Source of the DNA: Pseudalkalibacillus sp. SCS-8
GTDB taxonomy: Bacteria > Bacillota > Bacilli > Bacillales > Fictibacillaceae
Assembly: GCF_040126055.1 (NCBI RefSeq)
Contig: NZ_CP143541.1
Location: 1,922,001-1,986,000 of the forward strand
Direction of reading: 5' to 3'
Length of the DNA stretch: 64,000 bases
Shown: piece after piece, positions 43,060-51,421 of the stretch
Layout of the letters: each line of letters opens with the position of its first letter
Position numbering within the stretch: the stretch's first letter is position 1
Position numbers and translations under genes: made by a program
Notes under the pieces: model-generated
Told to the model about the DNA's origin: nothing
The model's input: the letters and a program-made list of their open reading frames with translations, nothing else
Database searches by the model: none

Positions 43060-43509
43060 ATGAAAACGAAATTGTCTTTGATCATTCTTGTATGTGTAAT
43101 TGTACTTTCCGCATGCAGCAGTAATGACGATGAACATTCGTCAATGACCCATGATATGGAAAGTCATGATTGGTCTCACCTTGAAGAACTTGGTGCAGAT
43201 GCAGCAACGATTGAAGCATACGATTTTGCAGTAAAACATCCAGAAGTCCTTGATTACATACCTTGTTACTGTGGTTGCCATCATGATGCAGGACATGAGA
43301 GTAATACGGATTGTTTCGTCGATCAAGTTGAGGACAATGTCGCAATCCTTGATAACATGGGGCTTGGCTGAGGGATCTGTGTTAATATAGCCCGGGAGGC
43401 TAAATTTCAGTATGAAAATGGTACAGATTTGAAGAAAATACGAAAAAATATCGAAGCGAAGTATGGACAAGGCGATTTAGAACCGACGCCTACTCCAGAA
43501 CCAATCTAA
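43060..43509 (+). CDS. PCYCGC-motif lipoprotein with in-frame TGA, probable selenoprotein
   Basis: ATG 43060 follows GGGGAG. The signal LSLIILVCVIVLSAC ends in a lipobox (LSAC). YIPCYCGCHHDAGHESNTDC near residue 67 is the hallmark of the PCYCGC family of surface redox/metal lipoproteins. Reading stops at TGA 43369-43371 (codon 104) after DNMGLG, but the frame continues GICVNIAREAKFQYENG, then TDLKKIRKNIEAKYGQG and EPTPTPEPI to TAA 43507-43509. That continuation matches my recall of the family C-terminus, where the position before G-x-C is a cysteine, so TGA would encode selenocysteine in a U-G-I-C motif. The total is 149 residues. A hairpin fits a SECIS. A nonsense mutation is the alternative. 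Confidence 0.83.
43369..43405 (+). promoter_or_regulatory. Candidate bacterial SECIS element (second)
   Basis: TGA 43369-43371 is followed by TAGCC (43388-43392), loop CGGGA (43393-43397) and GGCTA (43398-43402). Beyond an A-A mismatch, three more pairs (AAT/ATT) extend the stem. The loop begins 21 nt after the TGA, with G at its second position, the same spacing as in the element at 22224. Confidence 0.7.
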
Positions 43510-43541
43510 AAAAGACTGCCCGTGCTGGGCAGTCTTTTTTT
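43507..43541. terminator. Bidirectional terminator
   Basis: AAAAAAGACTGCCC, loop GTGCT, GGGCAGTCTTTTTTT. It overlaps the TAA at 43507-43509, supporting that stop, not the internal TGA, as the true gene end. Confidence 0.93.
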
Positions 43542-44608
43542 CAATTCATGCAAACTCTGTTCCGTCCATGATGTTTCGCCTGGTAGAGACCTTCATCTGC
43601 TTCCTTATATAAAGAATCAATGTGTTGTACGGTGTCAGGGTAAGATGCGATTCCAATCGAAATCGTCATATGAATCAACCTTCCATCCGGCAATTCAAAT
43701 GGGTGTGATTCCACCGCCTTTCTAACTCGTTCAGCAATATCTTGTACAAGGTCTAGCGGACACCGGTGAAGAAGAACAGAAAATTCCTCTCCACCATTTC
43801 GTGAGACGATATCTTCTTTACGTGAGTTCTCCTTCAATAGCTGACCAAGCTGCCTTAAAACAGCATCACCGGCCTCGTGTCCATATGTATCATTGACTTG
43901 TTTGAAGTGATCGATATCAATTAAGAGAATCGATAACCGTTCTCCTTTAGGTAACTTATATTTCTTATACAAATTCATTTCATCATCGAATTTACGGACA
44001 TTGTTCAATTCGGTCAAGAAATCTACATTCGCTTGTTGTTTGTACATTTTGACCAACTCATTATAACGGTGAAGATAAAGACTTAGCGCTACGGTAAGAA
44101 AACCCACTGGAATGGATAAGAGGGTGAGATACATCGTGCTGACAAAGCCTTGTTTCATATCCACTAGATGCTGGATTGTCAAAAAGATAAGTGGAAGTGT
44201 AACGACATTCATGAGGAATCCTTTAACATAATTGCTGAATCTCAGCCTGGTAATCCAGCTGTAAACGGCCCCAAGAATGAGGAACAGAGCAGCTACGAGT
44301 AGAGCAGCTTCATTTACGCCAAACATTAGGATTCTTCCACTTGCTATACACACAGCAGCAACCATTGCAGATACAGGTCCACCAAACAATGCAGCAATGA
44401 TCAACACGAGATGTCGTAAGTCCAAAATGACATTCTCTGAAATTTCAATTGAAAAGTACATCAAAACAATCCCCATCATGCCACAGGATACTCCGATGAG
44501 GATTCTGTTAATGAATGGACTGAAGGCTTGTTCTCTCCAGCTCATTAGAAAGCCAGTCAAAAATAAATAAGATAGAATTAACGACGTGTGAAATATCAAA
44601 TCTTCCAT
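43541..44608 (-). CDS. Membrane diguanylate cyclase (LytS-like 5TM plus GGDEF)
   Basis: A 355-residue protein. Residues about 1-180 hold six or so membrane helices of the 5TM-5TMR_LYT sensor type (SAMVAAVCIASGRILMFGVN). The GGDEF domain (about 195-355) has ILLIDIDHFKQVNDTYGHEAG and active site RNGGEEFSVLL. An RxxD motif (RKED) five residues before GGEEF is a possible c-di-GMP inhibitory site. It makes cyclic di-GMP in response to an unknown membrane signal. It is monocistronic and convergent with the PCYCGC gene. Confidence 0.92.
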   Translation of the reverse strand: MEDLIFHTSLILSYLFLTGFLMSWREQAFSPFINRILIGVSCGMMGIVLMYFSIEISENVILDLRHLVLIIAALFGGPVSAMVAAVCIASGRILMFGVNEAALLVAALFLILGAVYSWITRLRFSNYVKGFLMNVVTLPLIFLTIQHLVDMKQGFVSTMYLTLLSIPVGFLTVALSLYLHRYNELVKMYKQQANVDFLTELNNVRKFDDEMNLYKKYKLPKGERLSILLIDIDHFKQVNDTYGHEAGDAVLRQLGQLLKENSRKEDIVSRNGGEEFSVLLHRCPLDLVQDIAERVRKAVESHPFELPDGRLIHMTISIGIASYPDTVQHIDSLYKEADEGLYQAKHHGRNRVCMN

Positions 44609-44890
44609 GTATGTAGAAAACCACCCGATAATATGTTGTCACACCCATTTTACCATAGCTCTTATAGGTAGAAAGTTTCCATTTGGACTTTCACAGATAA
44701 CAATCCTACATCCTAAAGATGGATCCTTTAATTTTAAAAAAACCATAGATTCTTCACAATTACCTCTTAAAATGAATATTGGCGATGCAAATTCTTTTGA
44801 AAGGTTGATGAAAAAACAATAAGTAGCAGCTCTCTATATAAGTTGGCTTTGATCGGTAGTTTAAAAAATTCATTTAAGCGGGTGGCTAGC

Positions 44891-46456
44891 TTGAAAAAGT
44901 ATATTGTACTTGTCATTACAGGAATTCTATTATTGATTGCAGGTTGCTCCAATTCCCTATCACATCAAGGACATGACATGGGGAACGAGAGCACAAACGA
45001 GAAAAAAACAAATTCAACAAAGAACACGAAAGAAACAGAAGTAATCAGTACAACTGAATTCACCATCGTCGCAGAAGAAACAAACTTTAGTATTAATGAA
45101 GACACTACGCTTCCTGTATGGAGTTTCAATGGTTCAATACCTGGGTCGGAAATCCGCGTTCAACAAGGAGACCAATTAACGATTCATCTAAAGAACGAGT
45201 TATCAGAACCTATCGCGATTCATTGGCATGGCGTTCCTGTTCCGAATGAAATGGACGGAATTCCCGGTGTCACGATGAATGCGGTTCAACCAGGTGAAAC
45301 GTTCACGTATGAATTTGAGGCAACTGTCCCAGGGACATATTGGTATCATTCTCATCAAAATGGTGCTATACAAGTGGATAAAGGTCTATATGGAGCTTTT
45401 ATTGTCGAGCCAAAGGATAAGAAACAAGTGTATGATAAGGACTTCACGCTACTTTTGGATGAATGGGCAAGTTCAGGGATTGAACATGGGTCCGGGACAT
45501 CTATGGGACATGGTGAACATGGCGGACATAGTGATAATCAAGAACAGGAAACGAATGCGAATCAACCCGCTCATGATATGAGTATGTATGATGTATTCAC
45601 CATAAACGGTAATACGGCTGATTCAAGTAAGCCACTACTCGTCCAAGAAGGGGATAAGGTACGCCTAAGGCTTATTAATGCTGGGTTCATGTCCCATAAA
45701 ATTCATTTACATGGTCACGATTTCAAGATTATAGCTGTTGACGGACAAGACATCCATAAACCCCAGAATTTAAAAGATTCATTGATTGAAATCGCACCGG
45801 GAGAACGTTATGATATCGAATTCACAGCGGACAAACCAGGTACCTGGCCGATTGAAGCACATGGCGAAAACGAAGCCTCCAAAGGAATGAGAACGTTCAT
45901 CCAATATGAAGGGCTGACCGCTAATGGTGAAAAGAAAGATGATCGTAAAGAAAAAGCGGCTTTTCAAACGGTTAACATGCTGACCTATGGAAAACCTTCA
46001 TCTAAACGTGCTTTTACATTGGAACAAGACTATGATTTTTCGTATACGATGGACCTTGGTACTGAAACAAATGGGGAAGGTACTTATTACACCATTAACG
46101 GTGAAAAGTGGCCAAATATTGATCGGCTATCCGTGAAGGAAGGTGACAAGATTAAAGTCACCATGAGGAATACATCACCGGATGAGGATCATCCCATGCA
46201 TTTACATGGACACTTCTTTCAAATCCTTAGCAAGAATGGAATGGAAGTAAAAGGTTCCCCATTAATGAAAGATACAATTAACATAAAACCAGGTGAAGAA
46301 TACACCATTGCCTTTCAAGCCGATAATCCTGGTAACTGGATGTTCCATTGTCATGACTTACACCATGCATCACAAGGAATGGTCACTCAAGTGGATTATA
46401 AAGGATACAAGTCGACATTTACCCCTGATCCTGAGGTAGACAATCAACCTGAATAA
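44891..46456 (+). CDS. Lipoprotein multicopper oxidase
   Basis: A 521-residue multicopper oxidase anchored outside the membrane: signal KKYIVLVITGILLLIAGC, then a Ser/Thr/Lys linker. Copper ligand motifs are AIHWHGVPVP, GTYWYHSHQNG, HPMHLHGHFFQI and WMFHCHDLHHASQGM (T1 Cys and Met). A His/Met-rich insert between domains (SMGHGEHGGHSD, PAHDMSMYD) suggests copper binding. TTG 44891 follows GGGTGG; an upstream in-frame start at 44843 lacks a site. It probably oxidises Cu(I) or metals in copper tolerance, as part of the local copper gene group. Confidence 0.9.
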   Translation: MKKYIVLVITGILLLIAGCSNSLSHQGHDMGNESTNEKKTNSTKNTKETEVISTTEFTIVAEETNFSINEDTTLPVWSFNGSIPGSEIRVQQGDQLTIHLKNELSEPIAIHWHGVPVPNEMDGIPGVTMNAVQPGETFTYEFEATVPGTYWYHSHQNGAIQVDKGLYGAFIVEPKDKKQVYDKDFTLLLDEWASSGIEHGSGTSMGHGEHGGHSDNQEQETNANQPAHDMSMYDVFTINGNTADSSKPLLVQEGDKVRLRLINAGFMSHKIHLHGHDFKIIAVDGQDIHKPQNLKDSLIEIAPGERYDIEFTADKPGTWPIEAHGENEASKGMRTFIQYEGLTANGEKKDDRKEKAAFQTVNMLTYGKPSSKRAFTLEQDYDFSYTMDLGTETNGEGTYYTINGEKWPNIDRLSVKEGDKIKVTMRNTSPDEDHPMHLHGHFFQILSKNGMEVKGSPLMKDTINIKPGEEYTIAFQADNPGNWMFHCHDLHHASQGMVTQVDYKGYKSTFTPDPEVDNQPE

Positions 46457-46473
46457 AATATCCTCAAACATCA

Positions 46474-46513
46474 AGGGCTGACCGAAACATACGTGTCAGC
46501 CTTTGAAATCTTT
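46474..46513 (+). terminator. Terminator after the multicopper oxidase gene
   Basis: AGGGCTGAC and GTCAGCCTTT flank an 11-nt loop, with TTTTT a few bases later. Confidence 0.7.
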
Positions 46514-46532
46514 TTATAGCGAGTGGTTCCAC

Positions 46533-47261
46533 ATGTACGAATTATTCACAAATATAACAAGGTTATTCTATGATCCTCTTATTAATGCTGTATACAATAC
46601 GGAAGGAATTCCGATTCTTTCTGCACTTTTCTTAGGGATTCTCGGCTCAGTTGCGCCTTGTCAATTAACTGGCAATATTGGTGCGATAACGATTTACGGA
46701 AATCGTTCTCTTCAAAAGGAGGTTTCTTGGAGTCAACTATTCTCGTTCATCTTAGGGAAGATTATGGTCTTCTCAACTCTTGGCCTTGTTGTTTTACTAG
46801 TTGGAAGTGGCATCGAACAATCCATGACCGGCATTTTACCATGGGTCCGTAAAATGGTTGGACCGCTTTTTATCTTTATCGGACTATTCATGGTTGGAAT
46901 CATTCCATTAAGATGGAGTCTTGCTTTCAATCATTCCAGAATTAAAACGGATGGAAAAAGCGGTTCATTTTTAATGGGTGTCCTTTTTTCATTAGGATTC
47001 TGTCCGACGATGTTCTTATTGTTTTTTGGTATGTTTATGCCGATCGTTTTATCAACGTCGTATGGAATGGCTCTTCCTCCTGTATTTGCGATCGGTACTT
47101 CAATTCCCGTCGTTCTAATCCTATTTTTAATGTGGTATTTCGAAATCAACCGAAATTTATTGAAAAAAAGTCGTAGAATTGGTTCAATCATCCAAAAAAC
47201 TGCAGGCGTATTCATTATACTGATTGGTATTCTAGATACGATTACGTATTGGACCATATAA
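46533..47261 (+). CDS. DsbD/CcdA-like membrane protein (thiol or metal transport)
   Basis: About 242 residues with six or more helices. SVAPCQLTGNIGAI and SLGFCPTMFLLFFGM are the two Pro-Cys/Cys-Pro helix motifs of the DsbD/CcdA superfamily, which moves reducing equivalents across the membrane. I chose ATG 46533; an upstream TTG (46503) lies within the terminator. It sits between a multicopper oxidase and a siroheme-protein gene, so it may feed electrons to an extracytoplasmic copper or thiol protein. Confidence 0.8.
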   Translation: MYELFTNITRLFYDPLINAVYNTEGIPILSALFLGILGSVAPCQLTGNIGAITIYGNRSLQKEVSWSQLFSFILGKIMVFSTLGLVVLLVGSGIEQSMTGILPWVRKMVGPLFIFIGLFMVGIIPLRWSLAFNHSRIKTDGKSGSFLMGVLFSLGFCPTMFLLFFGMFMPIVLSTSYGMALPPVFAIGTSIPVVLILFLMWYFEINRNLLKKSRRIGSIIQKTAGVFIILIGILDTITYWTI

Positions 47262-47296
47262 TCCAATATAACATGCGGAAAATTCATACAATTATG

Positions 47297-47325
47297 TTGA
47301 ATACACTACGGAGGTATAGTATATT
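47297..47325 (+). promoter_or_regulatory. Likely promoter of the siroheme-protein gene
   Basis: TTGAAT (47297-47302), 17-bp spacer, TATATT (47320-47325). It lies 33 bp before the start codon. GTAATGATTGTTAC just downstream is a small palindrome and might be an operator. Confidence 0.45.
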
Positions 47326-47358
47326 ATCGGTAATGATTGTTACTAAAGGAGATATACG

Positions 47359-47991
47359 ATGACAACCACTACTAAGAAGCTTACTTTAGCCGTCAATCCT
47401 GGAATTGGTTTTGGATCGAAGCTTACACCGAAAAAACTACTGGTACTTGCTAATTATTTGGATGATGATACGGAAATCGAACTGACCACATTTCAACAGC
47501 TTTATGTACAAGTTGCAGAAGAGAAAGTTGATCAGGTAATCGAAGAGTTTAAGAATTGTGGATTAAGCGTATACAAGGTAGGACGTTATGTGAAAAGTCT
47601 ACGCACATGCAGCTTTTGTAAGGGTGAGGAAGAAGAAGGCATGCCTGTTGCGAAAGAGTTGAATGAACGAATAGCAGGCCAAGATGTGCCGTTCACCCTT
47701 CGACCTGCTTATACAGGTTGTGCCAATGCTTGCGGCGAACCCTTGATCAATGACATCGGTGTCATCAAGCAGAAAAAGGGCTATGATCTGTACATAGGCG
47801 GTAAGGCAAATGGTATGGATGCTAAAACAGGGCAATTATTTCAAAAAAATTTAGAGCCGGAACAGCTTTATAGTCTGGTAGACCAAATTCTAGAGATCTA
47901 TCGCCAGAACGGGAAAAGAAGGGAACACTTTTCGAAGTTCCTGAACCGGTATACCATTGCTCAATTAAAAGAGGACCTAGGAATTACATAA
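47359..47991 (+). CDS. Small nitrite/sulfite reductase-like siroheme protein
   Basis: A 210-residue protein: one ferredoxin-like half-domain (LTLAVNPGIGFGSKLTPKKL) followed by the cluster region with CSFCKG and GCANACGEPLINDIGVI. The C-x3-C of the second motif is typical of siroheme/4Fe-4S sulfite and nitrite reductases; the first motif is C-x2-C here. It is less than half the length of a normal reductase, so it is a single-repeat homolog. Such short proteins occur in Bacillaceae, and the substrate is unproven. AAAGGAGATATACG precedes the ATG. Confidence 0.82.
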   Translation: MTTTTKKLTLAVNPGIGFGSKLTPKKLLVLANYLDDDTEIELTTFQQLYVQVAEEKVDQVIEEFKNCGLSVYKVGRYVKSLRTCSFCKGEEEEGMPVAKELNERIAGQDVPFTLRPAYTGCANACGEPLINDIGVIKQKKGYDLYIGGKANGMDAKTGQLFQKNLEPEQLYSLVDQILEIYRQNGKRREHFSKFLNRYTIAQLKEDLGIT

Positions 47992-48002
47992 TGACAGCAG
48001 AT

Positions 48003-48031
48003 GTGAACTCATTTTTGAGTTCACTTTTTTT
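48003..48031 (+). terminator. Rho-independent terminator
   Basis: GTGAACTCA, loop TTTT, TGAGTTCAC, then seven Ts. It ends the siroheme-protein gene. Confidence 0.93.
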
Positions 48032-48097
48032 AACCCTATAGATAAGTAGAAAGTTTATCCCACCAGCATATAGGGCAAAAGATAAATAAAGAACTTA

Positions 48098-48112
48098 TAC
48101 CGATAGGGGGTA
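48098..48112. promoter_or_regulatory. Possible CsoR-type copper operator over the copB ribosome binding site
   Basis: TACCGATAGGGGGTA has the TACC...GGTA ends and GGGG core of CsoR operators (about TACCCTATAGGGGTA). It also supplies the ribosome binding site (AGGGGG) of copB, so the match may be incidental. Confidence 0.3.
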
Positions 48113-48117
48113 AATGT

Positions 48118-50166
48118 ATGTCTAATCACCATTCACATAAGGAAGACAAGCATCATGAACAAACTGATCATCATGATGGGCATCACGATCATGACTCGCA
48201 TGGTCATGACCATGATCATGGCGATCACCATGCCCATATGGTAGAAGATTTTAAGAGACGTTTCTATATTAACCTAGTGGTCACAATACCAATACTCATC
48301 CTCTCACCAATGATCCAGGAATTCTTCAACTTCCAGGTAAACTTTACAGGGGATAGGATGATCCTGTTTCTTCTCTCGACATTTGTATTCTTTTACGGTG
48401 GATGGCCTTTTCTTAAAGGTGCGCTCGATGAATTCAAAGATCGCAACCCAGGAATGATGACCTTGATTGCCTTGGCAATTGTCGTTGCGTATGGGTATAG
48501 TTCATTAGCCATATTTGGACTTTCAGAAAAGAACTTCTTCTGGGAACTCGCTACGCTAATCGATATCATGTTACTCGGACATTGGATTGAAATGAAGTCA
48601 ATCATGGGTGCTTCCAGAGCTTTAGAAGAATTAGTGAAGATGATGCCATCAGAAGCCCATTTGATTGATGAGAATGGCGAAACAAAAGAAGTTCCGGTTT
48701 CAGAGCTTGTAAAAGGGGACAAAGTCTTGATCAAGCCCGGAGAGAAAGTTCCAGTTGATGGCGTTATCCAAAAAGGGCAAACCTCCATTGATGAATCGAT
48801 GTTAACAGGAGAGTCTGTACCCGTTGAAAAGAAAAAAGATGATCCTGTAATTGCAGGTTCCATAAATGGGGAAGGTTCATTGACCGTGAAAGTTGAAAAA
48901 ACGGGTGAAGAAAGCTATCTTTCCCAGGTGGTTGATATGGTGAAGGAGGCACAGGATTCGAAGTCCAAAACGCAGGATTTATCAAATCGAGCAGCGAAGT
49001 GGTTGTTCTATACAGCTCTGTTAGCTGGTCTCATCACAATTGTTACTTGGTTAGCTATCGGATATGAATTTTCCTACGCTTTGGAAAGAATGGTTACGGT
49101 TATGGTTATTGCATGTCCCCACGCTCTAGGATTAGCTGCACCTCTAGTGGTCGCTCGCTCTACTGCCTTATCTGCAAAAAGAGGCTTGCTCATTCGTAAT
49201 CGTGCAAGTTTCGAAGGGGCCCGTAACTTGGATGCGATTGTCTTTGATAAGACGGGTACGTTGACTGAAGGAAAATTCGGCGTGACAGATATCATCATCG
49301 AGAATGATATGAAAGAAGACGAAGTACTAGAATTAATCGCTTCACTCGAAAGCCAGTCCGAGCATCCAATTGCAAGTGGGATTGTAGCAGAAGCGAAAAA
49401 GAGAAATATTAAAATCCAAGAGCCTGATCAATTCGAATATATGACAGGAAAAGGACTTATCGGAAAGGTGAACGGAAAAGACATCGCTGGGGTAAGTCCT
49501 GGATATGTCAAAGAAAAGAACATTTCATTTAATGAAATGGAATTCAATCGCATGTCCGAAGAAGGCAAAACCGTTATATTTGTATTGATCGAGAATGAGT
49601 TGGCTGCCATGATTGCGTTAGCAGACCAAGTCCGTGAAAGTGCGGAAAGAGCAATCAAAAAGCTTGAGGATATGAATGTTCGGTCAATCATGTTGACCGG
49701 TGACAATCAAAAGGTTGCCCATTGGGTAGCAAAACAATTGAATTTGGATGAAGTTTACGCTGAAGTCCTTCCACACGAGAAAGCTGACAAAATTAATGAG
49801 ATTAAAAAGAAGAGCCTTAAAGTAGCGATGACAGGTGATGGCGTAAACGATGCGCCAGCATTAGCTAATGCCGATCTCGGAATCGCAGTCGGGGCAGGAA
49901 CAGATGTTGCCATGGAGACAGCGGATGTCATCCTAGTAAAAAGTAATCCTGAAGATGTCGTTTCCATCATCGAACTTTCTAAGGCTACCTACAAGAAGAT
50001 GATACAAAACCTATGGTGGGCGACAGGCTATAACATCGTTGCGTTACCTTTAGCAGCAGGTATTTTATATCCTGTTGGAATTGTCCTGAGTCCCGCAGTC
50101 GGTGCTGTATTGATGTCATTAAGTACAGTGGTGGTTGCCATAAATGCCAAGCTATTTAAAGGGTAG
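48118..50166 (+). CDS. copB: CopB-type copper-exporting P-type ATPase
   Basis: A 682-residue P1B ATPase. A His-rich N-terminus (HHEQTDHHDGHHDHDSHGHD) replaces the usual CxxC domains. The membrane metal site is CPH (ACPHALGLAAP, about residues 333-335), the mark of the CopB/P1B-3 group that exports Cu(II) or Cu(I). Phosphorylation motif FDKTGTLTEGKFG, TGES actuator loop and TGDGVNDAPAL are intact. It is flanked by oxidase and redox genes. It may be copper-controlled through the candidate operator upstream. Confidence 0.95.
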   Translation: MSNHHSHKEDKHHEQTDHHDGHHDHDSHGHDHDHGDHHAHMVEDFKRRFYINLVVTIPILILSPMIQEFFNFQVNFTGDRMILFLLSTFVFFYGGWPFLKGALDEFKDRNPGMMTLIALAIVVAYGYSSLAIFGLSEKNFFWELATLIDIMLLGHWIEMKSIMGASRALEELVKMMPSEAHLIDENGETKEVPVSELVKGDKVLIKPGEKVPVDGVIQKGQTSIDESMLTGESVPVEKKKDDPVIAGSINGEGSLTVKVEKTGEESYLSQVVDMVKEAQDSKSKTQDLSNRAAKWLFYTALLAGLITIVTWLAIGYEFSYALERMVTVMVIACPHALGLAAPLVVARSTALSAKRGLLIRNRASFEGARNLDAIVFDKTGTLTEGKFGVTDIIIENDMKEDEVLELIASLESQSEHPIASGIVAEAKKRNIKIQEPDQFEYMTGKGLIGKVNGKDIAGVSPGYVKEKNISFNEMEFNRMSEEGKTVIFVLIENELAAMIALADQVRESAERAIKKLEDMNVRSIMLTGDNQKVAHWVAKQLNLDEVYAEVLPHEKADKINEIKKKSLKVAMTGDGVNDAPALANADLGIAVGAGTDVAMETADVILVKSNPEDVVSIIELSKATYKKMIQNLWWATGYNIVALPLAAGILYPVGIVLSPAVGAVLMSLSTVVVAINAKLFKG

Positions 50167-50172
50167 TGGAGG

Positions 50173-50208
50173 GAGGCTGACATAAACGTTTTATGTCAGC
50201 CTTTTCCT
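50173..50208 (+). terminator. Terminator after copB
   Basis: AGGCTGACATA, short loop, TATGTCAGCCTTTTCC; an 11-bp stem. Confidence 0.9.
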
Positions 50209-50295
50209 ATTTCTCAAAATCTCCATACAATCTACAAATTTAAAAGGTATAGTAGGGATGCGAAAACAGATTATCAAGAGGGAAGGTTAAGTAAC

Positions 50296-50601
50296 ATGAA
50301 AAATCCTGTAAAATTCTTTAATATCCATTCACGGAGCATGTTTATCATCCCGAAAAAATGGCGGAATGAACTGAATATCCAAATTGGTGATCTGGTGAAA
50401 ATAGAAAGGAATCAAAACCATATTATAATCGAGAATGACAAGCTTGCTCCAGATTGTATGGTCAGTATAATTGGTCGAGATGGGACACTCTATCTGCCGG
50501 CTGAAGTTCGTCAATACTTTTTACAAAAAGGAATTGAAGAATTCAAAGTAACAGTTGATCGACTTTTTAATCAGATCATCCTTTCTCCGATTCAGGCATA
50601 A
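50296..50601 (+). CDS. AbrB/SpoVT-like DNA-binding protein with two swapped-hairpin repeats
   Basis: A 101-residue protein with two beta-hairpin units: SRSMFIIPKKWRNELNIQIGDLV (residues about 12-34) and GRDGTLYLPAEVRQYFLQKG (about 55-74). Each has the x-I/L-P-x-x-x-R pattern of AbrB/MazE domains. It could be a small transition-state-like regulator. It lies 115 bp upstream of a two-component system in the same direction and may belong to that unit. Confidence 0.75.
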   Translation: MKNPVKFFNIHSRSMFIIPKKWRNELNIQIGDLVKIERNQNHIIIENDKLAPDCMVSIIGRDGTLYLPAEVRQYFLQKGIEEFKVTVDRLFNQIILSPIQA

Positions 50602-50716
50602 TCGGAGGTAAGGCTTGTATGATTCGTTGTTTTTTACAACAATTGAAATATCTCCATACAAAATTCACACTTTACTACTACAATTTGAACAGAATACGGA
50701 GCAAAGAGGGTTGGTT

Positions 50717-51421
50717 ATGCTTGGCAAGATATTAGTTGTTGATGATGAATGGAACATGAGGAACCTTTTGAAAATTTATTTATCAAGTGAAAACTACCAG
50801 ATTGATGAAGCTACGAATGGTATGGAAGCAATTGATCTTGTATGTACCCATAGGTATGACTTAGTGATTCTTGATATCATGATGCCAGAAATAGATGGCT
50901 GGCAGGTATGTAAATCCATTCGAGAGTTTAAGGACATTCCTATTCTAATGTTAACGGCAAGAGATGATGTTAAAGACAGAGTAAAAGGGTTGAATCTAGG
51001 TGCGGATGATTATTTGGTCAAACCATTTGCACCAGAGGAGCTAGTGGCGAGAGTGAAGGCACTTATTCGCAGAAATAAAATACACAACACTGACGAAGAA
51101 GTGGGCAAAAATCTCGCATTACCTCAATTCACGGTCAACTATGATAGTCGAGAAGTCCGAATAAAAAATAAGCATGTGGAGTTAACTCCGAAAGAGTTCA
51201 ATTTATTGTATTTGATTGCCAAACAACCGAAAAGAGTTTTCACCCGTGATATGCTTTTGGATCAAATTTGGTCACTTGATGATTATCGAGATTTACGAAC
51301 TGTGGATACTCATGTAAAAAATGTTCGTGAAAAACTCCGTAAAGCCGGCCTGAGCTATAACCCGATACAGACGGTTTGGGGAGTAGGGTATAAGTTCAAT
51401 AATGTCGAGGAAGAACAATGA
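50717..51421 (+). CDS. OmpR/PhoB-family response regulator
   Basis: A 234-residue regulator. The receiver has the acidic pair in VVDDEW, the phospho-acceptor Asp in LVILDIMMPEIDGW and the Lys in LVKPFAPEEL. The winged-helix DNA-binding domain contains ELTPKEFNLLYLIAKQPKRVF and RTVDTHVKNVREKL. ATG 50717 follows AGAGGGTTGGTT; upstream in-frame starts lack a site. It overlaps the kinase gene by ATGA. Neighbours suggest copper or envelope redox stress as the signal. Confidence 0.93.
   Translation: MLGKILVVDDEWNMRNLLKIYLSSENYQIDEATNGMEAIDLVCTHRYDLVILDIMMPEIDGWQVCKSIREFKDIPILMLTARDDVKDRVKGLNLGADDYLVKPFAPEELVARVKALIRRNKIHNTDEEVGKNLALPQFTVNYDSREVRIKNKHVELTPKEFNLLYLIAKQPKRVFTRDMLLDQIWSLDDYRDLRTVDTHVKNVREKLRKAGLSYNPIQTVWGVGYKFNNVEEEQ

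Noticed and set aside
43060..43371. PCYCGC gene taken as ending at the TGA
   Set aside because: Family-like sequence continues in frame to 43509 and the terminator overlaps that later stop, so a truncated gene is the less likely reading.
44607..44822. Open frame of 71 codons upstream of the multicopper oxidase
   Set aside because: No ribosome binding site, low-complexity composition and no recognisable motif. I see nothing else supported in 44609-44890.
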